Shown here: piece by piece, positions 41,716 through 51,008 of the stretch
Layout of the letters: every line of letters begins with the position of its first letter
Numbering within the stretch: position 1 is the first letter of the stretch
From: Giesbergeria sp.
Lineage (GTDB): Bacteria; Pseudomonadota; Gammaproteobacteria; Burkholderiales; Burkholderiaceae_C
Assembly (NCBI RefSeq): GCF_028686475.1
Contig: NZ_JAQUCA010000003.1
Span: 124,001 to 188,000 of the forward strand
DNA length: 64,000 nucleotides
Direction: 5' to 3'
Program-made: the position numbers and the translations under genes
The notes under the pieces: model-generated
The model's input: the letters and a program-made list of their open reading frames with translations, nothing else
Database searches by the model: none
What the model was told of the DNA's origin: nothing

Positions 41716-43986
41716 TTACGGTTTGGAAGAAGAAGGGGGGCGCGACAAAGCGGCAATTTCTTCCTCTAAGTCAGCGGGCAGGTTGAAATCCATCGAGAAC
41801 TCTTCGCCATCTAGGATGATGCGTTGTCTCTCAGGCGCTGCTGGCTTGGCCAGCGCAGCGGCCAATTCTGGACTGGAAATGGCGGCTGTGGTGCTGGCGG
41901 CCACCGGTGCAGGGGCATTGGCAGATGCGGGTGCGGGTGCTGGGGGATTAGCAGCAGTCTCTAAACTTTGCCCTGGTAGCCAAGAAAAATCATCCATCGA
42001 CAAGCCAGCGTCTTGGGGTGCTGGGGGCACGGCTACCAACATCGGTTCTGCTGCCAGCACTGGCGCTGATGATGGCAACACTGCGGGGACTGCCGCCTGT
42101 ATCTCATCTATCGCCTCCATCGCATCGACTTCGTCTTTGAGCGGCGTGGTGCGCTCGCGTGGCGGTGGCAAGCCTCGGGCGTGGGCCGGTGTGGTTTGGG
42201 CAATGGCGTACAACAACATCAAATCGTCGTAGGCATTCAAATCAAACACCGGCATTGTTTCAGAACGCTGGAACAAGCAGCGCTCTAAGGCTTGCAATAC
42301 CTCTTGCTGGCTCCATTGGGCTTCAATTTGGGCCAAGGTTTCGGTATAACTCAACAAAGAGCGCCCTGCTTGGTGAAACTGGGCAAACGCTGGCACTTGT
42401 GCATTGAAATACTGATGAAACTCGGCGCGCAATTGGGCAAAATCTTCGGTGCGGCCCAAAGAATGGTACAGGCGCAACAACTCCAAATAGGCCAAAGGCG
42501 AAGAGGTATCGTTTTCGGCGATGTGCTTTTTCATCACCCCAATGGCTTGCTCGTTCTCGCCCACCGAGACAAAAAATTCGGCCTGCTGTTGCAAATCGAA
42601 GATGGCCTCGGGGTTAATTAACTGGCGCGGCTGTAACTGGGGTGCCGTGACCACGCTGGGCACAGGCTCTAGTACATCGGTCAGGACTGGAAATTGGGCA
42701 TCTGCCGCATCCGCTTCCAGAGATTCCATCAAAATCAAATCGACACCCATAGCCGCTGTGTCGGAGGCTAAGGTACTCTCCCAAGGGTCATTGCTGTGCG
42801 CTGATGCTGCTGGCGCTGGGGACGAAACTGCACTCGCTACCACGGCTGTTGGGGCCTCTGGTGTCGGCACAGCGGGGGCTGGCGGTGCAGGGGGCGTGGC
42901 ATCAGCGGCCCACCTCGCTTTTGCCGCCAATAGCGCGCGGCTACGCCGCCACAGCCACAAGGCCCATGCCAATAATGCCACCAACAGGCCCAGCAGCATA
43001 TACACCACCGTGGCCGAAAAACGCTGTTGCTGTACCTGCTCTAATTGCAGCTGTAATTGGGCATTGGCCGCGCGCAACTCGTCTATGTTGGCGCGCAAGG
43101 CCACCAAATTGGCAAGCAATTGCTCTTGCTCTTTTTGTTGCGCTTCAGACCACTCCAGCGGTGCGGTCGGCGCTGAGGGCGCGGGCAGGGTTGAGGCTGG
43201 GGTTGAGGCTTCGGGCGCAGTGACAATCGCCTGCGGCGGCAGTGCTGGCCCACCGTCGGCTGCGGGCATCTGGCCGACCGGCTCTACCACCAAACGCGCG
43301 GGCGCGGGTGCAGGTGCAGGTGCAGGTGCAGGTGCAGGTGCAGGTGCAGGTGCAGGTGCAGGCGCTGGTTTTGGTACTGGTACTGGTGCAGGTGCCGCAG
43401 GAATAACCGCGCCGCTGGCAGCAGGTAATACCTTTTTTTGTACCTTGGCCGGATGTCGCATCACCACAGGCGGGTATGGCACCGAGCGCACCCGCGCACG
43501 TGCCGCTTCAGCGGCAGGCGCACTTTGGGCCAGCGCGCGGCTGTCCACCGGGGTATCGGGCACCCAAGGGCGCACCCGCACCGGTGCATTTTGAGAAGAG
43601 CGCGTGGCCGCATCTGGCAAGTCGGCCAACAGCGTGTAGGTGCGACGCACGGGGCTACTACAACCCACCGACAACTGCACCATCACCACCGGCTCTTTGA
43701 TGGGGCTATCGGTACGCACTTGGGCCAGCCAGACTCCATCCGTCGCAGTGGTGGGAACCCAACGTACCGTGCTAGGGGTCACCCCCGCAGTCCCATCGCC
43801 TTGTAACACCTCGGCACTCAGACAGTGTGCGTGGTCAACATCGGCGGGATGCGGGCGCGCTTGCACCCGAATATCCAGAGGCCGCCCTAATACGGCCCCA
43901 CCCATAACAGAGCCTAGCACCAAGGCGCTGGCACCAGAGGCATAAAGTGCCGCACTCAGGGCAAGAAGGGGAAAACGTAATTTCAC
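41716..43986 (-). CDS. fimV: FimV/HubP-like polar protein
   Basis: A 756-residue inner-membrane protein of the FimV/HubP type, linked in other bacteria to type IV pilus assembly, twitching and cell-pole organisation. It has a signal peptide (about 1-21), a FimV N-terminal domain (LGRPLDIRVQARPHPADVD), a long Pro/Ala linker (about 205-230), a coiled coil at about 280-318, one transmembrane helix at about 322-345, and a cytoplasmic acidic, Ala/Pro-rich region with a TPR-like section (about 470-600). It ends with FSMDFNLPADLEEEIAAL, which matches the FimV C-terminal motif. The start appears to be GTG at 43986. No LysM domain is obvious, which is unusual for the family. Confidence 0.86.
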   Translation of the reverse strand: MKLRFPLLALSAALYASGASALVLGSVMGGAVLGRPLDIRVQARPHPADVDHAHCLSAEVLQGDGTAGVTPSTVRWVPTTATDGVWLAQVRTDSPIKEPVVMVQLSVGCSSPVRRTYTLLADLPDAATRSSQNAPVRVRPWVPDTPVDSRALAQSAPAAEAARARVRSVPYPPVVMRHPAKVQKKVLPAASGAVIPAAPAPVPVPKPAPAPAPAPAPAPAPAPAPAPAPARLVVEPVGQMPAADGGPALPPQAIVTAPEASTPASTLPAPSAPTAPLEWSEAQQKEQEQLLANLVALRANIDELRAANAQLQLQLEQVQQQRFSATVVYMLLGLLVALLAWALWLWRRSRALLAAKARWAADATPPAPPAPAVPTPEAPTAVVASAVSSPAPAASAHSNDPWESTLASDTAAMGVDLILMESLEADAADAQFPVLTDVLEPVPSVVTAPQLQPRQLINPEAIFDLQQQAEFFVSVGENEQAIGVMKKHIAENDTSSPLAYLELLRLYHSLGRTEDFAQLRAEFHQYFNAQVPAFAQFHQAGRSLLSYTETLAQIEAQWSQQEVLQALERCLFQRSETMPVFDLNAYDDLMLLYAIAQTTPAHARGLPPPRERTTPLKDEVDAMEAIDEIQAAVPAVLPSSAPVLAAEPMLVAVPPAPQDAGLSMDDFSWLPGQSLETAANPPAPAPASANAPAPVAASTTAAISSPELAAALAKPAAPERQRIILDGEEFSMDFNLPADLEEEIAALSRPPSSSKP
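43307..43360 (-). repeat. Hexanucleotide tandem repeat (nine exact copies) in fimV
   Basis: Nine perfect copies of GGTGCA on the plus strand (TGCACC on the coding strand) encode alternating Pro-Ala. Degenerate copies flank it on both sides. Because the unit is six bases, copy-number changes alter only the linker length, not the frame. Such tracts vary among strains by slippage. Confidence 0.95.
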
Positions 43987-44068
43987 AGGCTTATTTTCAA
44001 GAAGAAGCTAATTTTGGCATACCTCTTATTAAAAAAATCAATAGCAGATAAAGGTTTAGCAAGGTTTA

Positions 44069-45406
44069 TCAAAGTGTCCGCTGCACCCAACGCGCTGCCC
44101 CTTGCCCTGCCAGCACCCCACTGGCCATGCTGGCCGTGAGCAGATAACCGCCGGTGGGAGCCTCCCAGTCGAGCATCTCGCCCGCGCAAAACACCCCCGG
44201 CAACTGGCGCAGCATCAGGTGTTCGTCCAAAGCCTCTAGCGTGACACCGCCAGCGGTGCTAATCGCTTCATCCATAGGGCGCGCGGCCACTAGCGTGATA
44301 GGCAGGGCCTTGATGGCAGCGGCCAGCGCCAGCGTATCGGCCATGCGCTCTTTGCCCAACTGCTCGTATAAGATGCCCATTTTGATACCGTCCAATCCCA
44401 AGCGACTTTTGAGGTGGCTGCTCAAACTGCGCGTGCCACGCGGATGGCGCACCTCGGCCAGCACGCGCTCTGGGCTGTGGTCGGGCAACAAATCTAAATG
44501 AAAAGTGGCGCTACCGTGGGTTTCAATTTCATCGCGCAATAAAGCCGATACGGCATAAATCAAACTGCCTTCTACGCCAGTAGCGGTGGCGACAAACTCG
44601 CCCCGGCGCTGAAAATGGTGCCCGCTGCTGTCCTGAAAATCAATCGCCACCGATTTGAATGGCTGCCCGGCAAAACGGCCCGCAAAATGGGGTGTCCAGC
44701 CTACCACCGGCGCTTGACCCAACAGCTCGCGCAGAAACTCGCGCCGGGTCTCGCCGCCCACGCTGGCTTGGTGCAAGACATCAAAGCCACAATTGGCCGG
44801 GCGCAGTGTGGCCACTTCTACCCCTTGCGCGCGCAACCAAGGTGCCCAAGCGCCATCCGAACCCAAACGCGCCCAACTGGCCCCGCCCAAAGCCAGCACC
44901 AGCGCTTGCGCTTGCAGCTGCACCTTGCCACTGGGGGTACTAAAGCACAAAGCGCCATTCTCGGCCCAGCCGCTCCAGCGGTGGCGCATATGAAACTGCA
45001 CCCCCAAAGCGCGCAAACGCTGCAACCAAGCGCGCAGCAGAGGGGCAGCTTTCATGCTGGACGGAAACACCCGCCCCGAGCTACCGACAAAGGTATCTAC
45101 CCCCAAGCCCTGCGCCCAAGCGCGCACCTGCTCTGGCCCAAACTGCTGCAACCAAGGCTGTAATTGGGCTTGGCGCGTGCCAAAACGGCCCACAAAATCA
45201 GCTGCTGGCTCAGAGTGCGTCAGGTTGAGGCCGCCTTTGCCCGCCAGCAAAAATTTGCGCCCTACTGTGGGCATGGCATCAAACACCTGTACGGCCACGC
45301 CTTGGCGCGCCAAAGTCTCGGCGGCCATCAAGCCCGCTGGGCCAGCACCAACAATCGCTACACCGGCAAAAACGCCAGAAGATGGAAAAGAATGGGATAA
45401 ATTCAT
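44069..45406 (-). CDS. HI0933-type FAD-dependent oxidoreductase (TIGR03862 flavoprotein)
   Basis: A 445-residue flavoprotein of the HI0933/BaiN family. The FAD-binding dinucleotide motif is VGAGPAGLMAAETLARQG at about residues 19-36, followed by the family signature GRKFLLAGKGGLNLTHSEP. The C-terminal FAD motif is FCAGEMLDWEAPTGGYLLTAS. The physiological substrate is not known for most members; it is probably a cytoplasmic reductase. Several start codons are possible, but the ATG at 45406 gives a short, reasonable lead. It is divergent from trxA and lies 82 bases from fimV, so it is probably independently transcribed. Confidence 0.9.
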   Translation of the reverse strand: MNLSHSFPSSGVFAGVAIVGAGPAGLMAAETLARQGVAVQVFDAMPTVGRKFLLAGKGGLNLTHSEPAADFVGRFGTRQAQLQPWLQQFGPEQVRAWAQGLGVDTFVGSSGRVFPSSMKAAPLLRAWLQRLRALGVQFHMRHRWSGWAENGALCFSTPSGKVQLQAQALVLALGGASWARLGSDGAWAPWLRAQGVEVATLRPANCGFDVLHQASVGGETRREFLRELLGQAPVVGWTPHFAGRFAGQPFKSVAIDFQDSSGHHFQRRGEFVATATGVEGSLIYAVSALLRDEIETHGSATFHLDLLPDHSPERVLAEVRHPRGTRSLSSHLKSRLGLDGIKMGILYEQLGKERMADTLALAAAIKALPITLVAARPMDEAISTAGGVTLEALDEHLMLRQLPGVFCAGEMLDWEAPTGGYLLTASMASGVLAGQGAARWVQRTL

Positions 45407-45564
45407 AGCTCAAAAATTAAAAATAGGCACCGTACCCTGCTGGAGCATCGCTCTGGCTATCGCCACCATAGCCAAAACCAGCGCACCACGCCGCACAGAA
45501 AAAAGGGCTTTCTGTCAAAATGCAGCCACTTTATCTTGAGTCCCCCCGATGGAAGGAAAAAATC

Positions 45565-45897
45565 ATGGCCAGCGAATTGATTAAACATGTCTCCGATGCC
45601 AGCTTTCAGGCTGATGTGCTGCAAGCCAGCAGCCCGGTGCTGGTGGACTACTGGGCCGAATGGTGTGGCCCCTGCAAGATGATTGCCCCCATCTTGGACG
45701 AAGTGGCCAGCGCCTACCAAGGCAAGCTGACCATCGCCAAAATGAACGTCGATGAAAACCGCGAAGTACCGGCCAAGTTTGGCATCCGTGGCATCCCCAC
45801 GCTCATGTTGTTCAAAGATGGCCAATTGGCCGCCACCAAAGTGGGTGCCCTGAGCAAAGCCCAACTCACCGCCTTTATCGACCAACAACTGGCCTAA
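45565..45897 (+). CDS. trxA: Thioredoxin 1
   Basis: A 110-residue thioredoxin, the main cytoplasmic protein-disulfide reductase. The active site is [10 protein letters not shown] near residues 30-39; the cis-proline is in [11 protein letters not shown]. The start at 45565 has a strong ribosome binding site (GGAAGG, 45551-45556) nine bases before; the longer frame to 45520 reads into the promoter region. It is followed by rho, the classical trxA-rho order. Confidence 0.97.
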   Translation: MASELIKHVSDASFQADVLQASSPVLVDYWAEWCGPCKMIAPILDEVASAYQGKLTIAKMNVDENREVPAKFGIRGIPTLMLFKDGQLAATKVGALSKAQLTAFIDQQLA

Positions 45898-45919
45898 GCT
45901 GCCCCCAGTGCGCTCACCA

Positions 45920-45958
45920 TGCGCCAACGCTAGGCCCCTGCGGCCAGCGCTTGGCGCA
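45920..45958 (+). terminator. Hairpin downstream of trxA
   Basis: TGCGCCAA (45920-45927) pairs with TTGGCGCA (45951-45958); a few further pairs extend the stem beyond a one-base bulge. There is no T-run after it, so it may be an mRNA 3' stabiliser or a factor-dependent terminator rather than an intrinsic one. It separates trxA from the rho promoter region. Confidence 0.5.
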
Positions 45959-46035
45959 AACCGCCCTCTTAACCCCTTGCTGGGGTCAAACGATGCTGCC
46001 ATTGGCGTGCAGCGCTGGTTTTTGCCTTATTTTCC

Positions 46036-46044
46036 TGTCATAAT
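46036..46044 (+). promoter_or_regulatory. Candidate extended -10 promoter for rho
   Basis: TGTCATAAT fits an extended -10 element (TGn plus CATAAT, one mismatch to TATAAT). It lies about 140 bases before the rho start, giving a long leader that could serve rho autoregulation. No convincing -35 is present. Confidence 0.4.
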
Positions 46045-46184
46045 CACCCGCTGATCCTTGGCCTGCACGCAGAGGCAGTACCCAAGCCGATCAACCGGCC
46101 CGCACCAGCGGCCCGTTACAGCCCTACGGCACCTCGCTTTCCCCCAGAGTCAGATTCATACCACTCCGCTACGGAGTTATTTCC

Positions 46185-47447
46185 ATGCACCTTAACGAAC
46201 TCAAGGCACTGCACGTGTCTGAAGTCCTCAAGCAGGCCGAAGCACTTGAAATCGAAAACGGCGGCCGGATGCGCAAACAAGAGTTGATGTTTGCCATTAT
46301 CAAAAAACGCGCCAAAGCCGGAGAACAGGTTTTTGCCGATGGGGTGCTAGAGATTTTGCCCGATGGCTTCGGTTTTTTGCGTAGCCCCGACACCAGCTTT
46401 ACCGCCAGCACCGACGACATCTACATCTCGCCCAGCCAAGTGCGCCGCTTTAACCTGCACACCGGCGACATGATTGAAGGCGAAGTACGCACGCCCAAAG
46501 ATGGTGAGCGTTATTTTGCCCTGACCAAACTCGATAAGGTCAACGGCGGCCCACCCGAGCAAAACAAGCACAAGGTGATGTTTGAAAACCTCACGCCGCT
46601 GTTCCCCAAAGAACAAATGCGGCTAGAGCGCGACATCAAAAGCGAAGAAAACATCACGGGCCGCATCATCGACATCATCGCCCCAATTGGCCGAGGCCAG
46701 CGCGCCCTGATTGTGGCGCCGCCCAAGAGCGGCAAAACCGTGATGATGCAGCACATTGCCCACGCTATCACCGCCAACAACCCCGATGTGCATTTGATGG
46801 TGCTGCTGGTGGACGAGCGCCCCGAAGAAGTGACCGAAATGCAACGCACGGTCAAGGGCGACATCATCGCTTCCACCTTTGACGAGCCAGCGGCGCGCCA
46901 TGTGCATGTGGCCGAAATGGTGATTGAACGCGCCAAGCGCTTGGTCGAGCTGAAAAAAGACGTGGTGATTTTGCTGGACTCCATCACCCGGCTGGCGCGC
47001 GCTTACAACAACGTGGTGCCCTCCTCGGGCAAGGTGCTGTCGGGCGGTGTGGATGCCGCCGCGTTGCAACGCCCCAAACGCTTCTTTGGTGCGGCGCGCA
47101 AGGTCGAAGAAGGTGGCTCGCTCACCATCATTGCCACGGCTTTGGTGGATACCGGCAGCCGCATGGACGAAGTGATTTTTGAAGAATTCAAAGGCACCGG
47201 CAACTGCGAAATCCACCTCAACCGCCGTCTGTACGAAAAGCGCGTCTTCCCAGCGATTGAGCTGAACAAGAGCGGCACCCGGCGCGAAGAGTTGCTACTG
47301 GCCCCCGAGATTTTGCAAAAAACCCGCATCCTGCGCCAGTTCATGTACAACATGGACGAAATTGAGTCGATGGAGCTAATGATTAAAAACATGAAAGCCA
47401 CTAAGAGCAATGTCGAGTTCTTCGACATGATGCGCCGAGGTGGCTGA
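46185..47447 (+). CDS. rho: Transcription termination factor Rho
   Basis: Rho is the hexameric RNA-dependent ATPase that ends transcription of untranslated RNA. The 420 residues match the family without the large insertions seen in some lineages. The start [19 protein letters not shown] and the cold-shock-like RNA-binding domain (GFGFLRS) are present. Walker A is [10 protein letters not shown] near residue 180, and the Q/R-loop regions follow ([17 protein letters not shown]). The ribosome binding site GGAG sits about nine bases before the ATG. Upstream is trxA, downstream rpmE2. Confidence 0.98.
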   Translation: MHLNELKALHVSEVLKQAEALEIENGGRMRKQELMFAIIKKRAKAGEQVFADGVLEILPDGFGFLRSPDTSFTASTDDIYISPSQVRRFNLHTGDMIEGEVRTPKDGERYFALTKLDKVNGGPPEQNKHKVMFENLTPLFPKEQMRLERDIKSEENITGRIIDIIAPIGRGQRALIVAPPKSGKTVMMQHIAHAITANNPDVHLMVLLVDERPEEVTEMQRTVKGDIIASTFDEPAARHVHVAEMVIERAKRLVELKKDVVILLDSITRLARAYNNVVPSSGKVLSGGVDAAALQRPKRFFGAARKVEEGGSLTIIATALVDTGSRMDEVIFEEFKGTGNCEIHLNRRLYEKRVFPAIELNKSGTRREELLLAPEILQKTRILRQFMYNMDEIESMELMIKNMKATKSNVEFFDMMRRGG

Positions 47448-47461
47448 TTTTTGCGCCGCTG

Positions 47462-47470
47462 TGCGATAAT
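47462..47470 (+). promoter_or_regulatory. Candidate extended -10 promoter for rpmE2
   Basis: TGCGATAAT (TGn plus GATAAT) lies 14 bases after the rho stop codon and about 75 bases before the rpmE2 start. It suggests that rpmE2 has its own promoter in addition to any read-through from rho. The -35 is weak. Confidence 0.5.
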
Positions 47471-47495
47471 AGAGAGCTTTTCTTGCGGAAAGTAC

Positions 47496-47510
47496 GCCAA
47501 ATGGTTTGGC
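47496..47510 (+). promoter_or_regulatory. Stem-loop in the rpmE2 leader
   Basis: GCCAAA and TTTGGC form a perfect six-pair stem with a three-base loop, 33 bases before the rpmE2 start. Ribosomal protein mRNAs are often autoregulated through leader structures; that this one is used so is inference. Confidence 0.35.
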
Positions 47511-47543
47511 ACGGCTCCCGCACCAGACTAAAAGGTAACCATC

Positions 47544-47801
47544 ATGAAAGCAGGCATTCACCCCAACTACCGCGAAGTGCTGTTCGTGGACCTGTCCAAT
47601 GGCTTCAAGTTCGTGACCCGTTCTTGCGTCAATGCCAAAGAAAAGGAAACGTTCGAAGGCAAAGAATATCCGCTGTACAAGCTCGATACTTCTTCTGAAT
47701 CGCATCCTTTCTACACTGGCACGCAAAAGTCGGTGGACAACATGGGCGGTCGCGTCGAGAAGTTCCGCAACCGCTTCGGCAAGACCAGCTTGGCCAAGTA
47801 A
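47544..47801 (+). CDS. rpmE2: 50S ribosomal protein L31 type B
   Basis: An 85-residue type B bL31, part of the large ribosomal subunit. It lacks the CxxC zinc pair of the type A protein, keeping only one Cys (TRSCVN). The end [21 protein letters not shown] is typical of type B. In many bacteria the zinc-free form replaces the zinc form under zinc limitation; in Burkholderiales it is often the only copy beside rho, so no zinc control should be assumed. The ribosome binding site is AAAGG. A terminator follows. Confidence 0.96.
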   Translation: MKAGIHPNYREVLFVDLSNGFKFVTRSCVNAKEKETFEGKEYPLYKLDTSSESHPFYTGTQKSVDNMGGRVEKFRNRFGKTSLAK

Positions 47802-47823
47802 GCCCTGCTTCTTCGCCACCAAG

Positions 47824-47855
47824 GGCAGCCCGGGTAACCGCGCTGCCTTTTTGTT
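47824..47855 (+). terminator. Intrinsic terminator after rpmE2
   Basis: GGCAGC (47824-47829) pairs with GCTGCC (47842-47847), and the inner CGG/CCG adds pairs. TTTTTGTTT follows. It lies about 20 bases after the rpmE2 stop and ends the rho-rpmE2 transcript. Confidence 0.8.
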
Positions 47856-47889
47856 TGCCCCTTTCATCCATCCTTTGGCCTTGTACCGC

Positions 47890-49590
47890 GTGAGTTTACC
47901 CACCACCCCTGCCATCGTTGCCCAAAGCGCTGTGCGCCGATTGCCGCGTCTGGCGCTGTGGCTGCTGTGCTGGGCGTATATCCTGCCCGGTTTTTTACTG
48001 CGTGACCCGTGGCGCGGCAACGACATGGCCGCTTTTGGTTATATGCGCGCTTTGGCCCAAGGCCAAACCGATTGGTTCGCCCCGCAATTGTTGGGCATGG
48101 CCCCAGAAACCCAAGGTTTGTTGCCCTATTGGTTGGGCGCTTGGGCTATTCAGGGCTTGGGGCCGTGGTGGGGGGCAGAACTGGCTGCGCGTTTGCCGTT
48201 TATGGCCATGCTGGGCCTGACTTTGTTGGCCACTTGGCATGGCGTGTATGGACTGGCCAGCAGCCCCAAGGCGCAGCCGGTGGCTTTTGCTTTTGGCGGC
48301 GAAGCCCAACCCGCCGACTATGCCCGCGCGATGGCCGATGCTGGCTTGCTGGCCCTGCTGGCCTGCTTAGGCTTGGCCCAACCCGCCCACGAAGTCAGTA
48401 CGTATTTGGCGCAACTGTGCGGCACAGCACTGGTGTTTTATGCACTGGCAGCGTCCCCGGCAGCCTCTGTGGTGCGCCCATTCATCTTAGGGATTGGCTT
48501 GATAGGGCTGGTACTCAGTGGGGCACCGGCACTGGCGTTGCTGTATAGCTTGGGCGGTGCCATTTTGTGCGGGTGGGAATGTCGCCAGACGGAGCCAGAG
48601 GGCAACGCCCCCTCCCGGCTTTGGGCCGTTATGGTGTTGCTACTGGGTTTGGCAAGTGCTTTGTTGGCCTACTGGCTGGATGTATGGCTTTGGAAAGCCC
48701 AATGGCCGGTATGGAGCGATGCGGGCAGCTTGGGGCGCTTGCTGCTGTGGTTTACCTGGCCGGCTTGGCCTTTGGCTTTGTGGACGGTTTGGCGCTGGCG
48801 CCAACAAATTACAGGCCGCCAACCCCATCGGCATTTGCTGCTGCCGCTGTGGTTTGTGCTGGTGGCCTTGGGGGCAACCTTCAGCACCCAACCCGCCGAC
48901 CGGGCCTTGCTGCTGGCATTGCCAGCATTGGCGGCTTTGGCCGCCTTTGCCTTGCCCACCCTGCGCCGCAGTGTGGCAGCGTTGGTCGATTGGTTTACTT
49001 TGCTGTTTTTTAGTGTGTCCGCGATTGCCATTTGGGTGATTTGGCTATCGACGCAAATTGGCATCCCCGCCAAACCAGCGGCCAACGTGGCCCGCTTGGC
49101 TCCGGGTTTTGTGCCCGAGTTTTCAGCGCTGGCGCTGTGGGTAGCCTTGTTGGCCAGCGCTGCTTGGTGTGCTTTGGTGGCTTGGCGTGCTGGTCGTCAC
49201 CGTGCAGCTATTTGGAAAAGTTTGGTATTGCCCGCCGCTGGGGCCACGTTGAGCTGGTTGCTGCTCATGACGCTGTGGCTGCCGATGCTCAACTATGCGC
49301 GCAGCGATGCACCGCAAATGCGGGCAATCTCAGCCCTGCTAGGAAAGCAGCCCGGTTGCGTGCAGGGCCACGGTCTCAGCCGTAGCCAAGTGGCCGCTTT
49401 GCAATACCACGCGGGCCTGAACTTGTCTTTGTTAGACAGCGCACAGCCCTGCCAATGGCTGATTCGCAACCAACAGGCTTTCTGGCCAGCGGCTGTGGCG
49501 ACCAGCTGGCAAGAACAGGCCCGCATGGCCCGCCCAACCGAAAAAACCGATGTGCTGGTGCTGTATCGGCGCTTGGCCGATAAGCGTTAG
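47890..49590 (+). CDS. Polytopic membrane protein, ArnT/PMT-like glycosyltransferase family 39
   Basis: A 566-residue inner-membrane protein with about a dozen hydrophobic segments. The first loop carries RDPWRGNDMAAFGYM, similar to the acidic DP...D motif of ArnT/PMT-type lipid-linked sugar transferases. The following long periplasmic segment (GMAPETQGLLPYWLG) also fits. The C-terminal 90 residues form a soluble domain with CVQGHGLSRSQVAALQ and QPCQWLI. The start is a GTG at 47890; the frame is open upstream through rpmE2 in another reading frame but is not coding there. Its end overlaps convergent phoR by four bases. Transfer to lipid A or other acceptors is possible but not shown. Confidence 0.75.
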   Translation: MSLPTTPAIVAQSAVRRLPRLALWLLCWAYILPGFLLRDPWRGNDMAAFGYMRALAQGQTDWFAPQLLGMAPETQGLLPYWLGAWAIQGLGPWWGAELAARLPFMAMLGLTLLATWHGVYGLASSPKAQPVAFAFGGEAQPADYARAMADAGLLALLACLGLAQPAHEVSTYLAQLCGTALVFYALAASPAASVVRPFILGIGLIGLVLSGAPALALLYSLGGAILCGWECRQTEPEGNAPSRLWAVMVLLLGLASALLAYWLDVWLWKAQWPVWSDAGSLGRLLLWFTWPAWPLALWTVWRWRQQITGRQPHRHLLLPLWFVLVALGATFSTQPADRALLLALPALAALAAFALPTLRRSVAALVDWFTLLFFSVSAIAIWVIWLSTQIGIPAKPAANVARLAPGFVPEFSALALWVALLASAAWCALVAWRAGRHRAAIWKSLVLPAAGATLSWLLLMTLWLPMLNYARSDAPQMRAISALLGKQPGCVQGHGLSRSQVAALQYHAGLNLSLLDSAQPCQWLIRNQQAFWPAAVATSWQEQARMARPTEKTDVLVLYRRLADKR

Positions 49591-50942
49591 CCGATAGCCG
49601 TGGAGCTTGCTGGCGGGCGCACCCGGCTGGCCGGAAAATGCACACTAAAAGTTGAACCTTGGCCCAATGTGCTTTGGATGTCTAAACTGGCATCGTGGCG
49701 TTGCAGTACATGTTTCACAATCGCCAGTCCTAAGCCTGTGCCGCCGGTCTCGCGTGAGCGACTGCGGTCGACGCGATAAAAGCGTTCGGTCAGGCGTGGA
49801 ATATGCACCGCATCAATGCCGGGGCCAGTATCACGCACCGCAAACACTGCACTGCCATCGGCTTGCCAGCGCCAACTCACTTCAATCGTGCCACTGGCCG
49901 GGGTGTAACGCACCGCATTGCTGATGAGGTTAGACAAAGCGCTTTGCAGTTCCGTCTGAATACCCGCAATCTCACCCATGCCTTCGGGTGGGGCAGGCAG
50001 CGGGAAAATCATGGTGTGGTGGCGTGTTTGGTTGCGCGTGAGCAACTGCGACAAAGCCCGGCCCTCGTCGGCACAATGCTCTAGCAGTTGGTGTATCGGC
50101 ACCCAGCCCTCCATGCCCGGACGTGGGCTGTCTTCTAGGCGCGATAAGGTCAGCAGCCCCTGCACCACGTTTTGCATGCGTGCTGCCTGTTGGGCCATCA
50201 AACCTAAATAGCGCGTTTGTTCTTCGCTGCTGAGTTGCAAGGTTTGCAAGGTCTCGACAAACCCCACCAGCACGGTGAGCGGCGTGCGGATTTCATGCGA
50301 GACGTTGGCGACAAAATCGCGCCGCATGGCCTCGGCTTGCTCTACGGCGGTGATGTCGCGTGAAATCATCAGCTTGCGCCCCTTGCCATGCGGATACATC
50401 TGCACTGACAAGCGCACGGGCCGCGCTGGAGTGCTAAAGCGTCCTTGCAACACCACATCATGGCTGTAGTCTTTGCTGTTGCAATAAGCAGCAAAATCAG
50501 GGTCACGCACCAAGTTGCTCAATGATTGCAGGTGGTCGCGCTCGGCATCAAAGCCAAACTGACCGCAGGCCGTTTTGTTGCACCACTCAATGCGGCCTTC
50601 GGGGTCTAACAACACCAGCCCATTGGGCGATGCCTGCAAAGCGGCAAACACATCATCTAACCGCCGTTCACATTCTTGGACCTGCTGCTGCTGGGTGCGT
50701 AGCAAGCGGCGCACCCGATCCACCGCTTGGCCCCAGAGGCCGTGCATCCCTTGGGGCGCGGCCTCTAGCTCGCCGCCACGAAACCAATGCAATACCCGCG
50801 CTCCGCGCCACAAATCGCTGGCAAACCAGCACCAACCAGCAAAAGCACCCCCCACAGCAGCACCCCAAGCACCGGCATACCACCACCCCAGCAATAAACC
50901 CAAGGCTTGGCTCAAGGAAAAGATAAAAATGCGCCAAGCCAT
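49587..50942 (-). CDS. phoR: Phosphate regulon sensor histidine kinase PhoR
   Basis: PhoR phosphorylates PhoB under phosphate limitation and is held off by the Pst system and PhoU. The 451 residues begin with two hydrophobic segments (about 1-45, the DUF3329-like region) and a linker. A PAS domain follows at about 90-195 (ASPNGLVLLDPEGRIEWCN). The kinase core has the H-box NVSHEIRTPLTVL, N-box NLISNAVRYTP, and G-boxes DTGPGI and GGTGLGLAIV. I prefer the ATG at 50942 over a TTG at 50966. It is the last gene of the pst-pho run. Confidence 0.96.
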   Translation of the reverse strand: MAWRIFIFSLSQALGLLLGWWYAGAWGAAVGGAFAGWCWFASDLWRGARVLHWFRGGELEAAPQGMHGLWGQAVDRVRRLLRTQQQQVQECERRLDDVFAALQASPNGLVLLDPEGRIEWCNKTACGQFGFDAERDHLQSLSNLVRDPDFAAYCNSKDYSHDVVLQGRFSTPARPVRLSVQMYPHGKGRKLMISRDITAVEQAEAMRRDFVANVSHEIRTPLTVLVGFVETLQTLQLSSEEQTRYLGLMAQQAARMQNVVQGLLTLSRLEDSPRPGMEGWVPIHQLLEHCADEGRALSQLLTRNQTRHHTMIFPLPAPPEGMGEIAGIQTELQSALSNLISNAVRYTPASGTIEVSWRWQADGSAVFAVRDTGPGIDAVHIPRLTERFYRVDRSRSRETGGTGLGLAIVKHVLQRHDASLDIQSTLGQGSTFSVHFPASRVRPPASSTAIG

Positions 50943-51008
50943 TGCAGTGATGGGAAAAGGGGTCAACGGGAAGGTAAAAAAACCGTGCTAGGCACTCGCT
51001 CAGGCTGC

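Noticed and set aside
43307-43360. Short regular repeats as a CRISPR array
   Set aside because: Six-base unit without spacers, in frame inside fimV.
42521-43594. Plus-strand open frame of 357 residues within fimV
   Set aside because: It is a shadow of the Ala/Pro-rich fimV coding sequence, with Gly/Ala low complexity.
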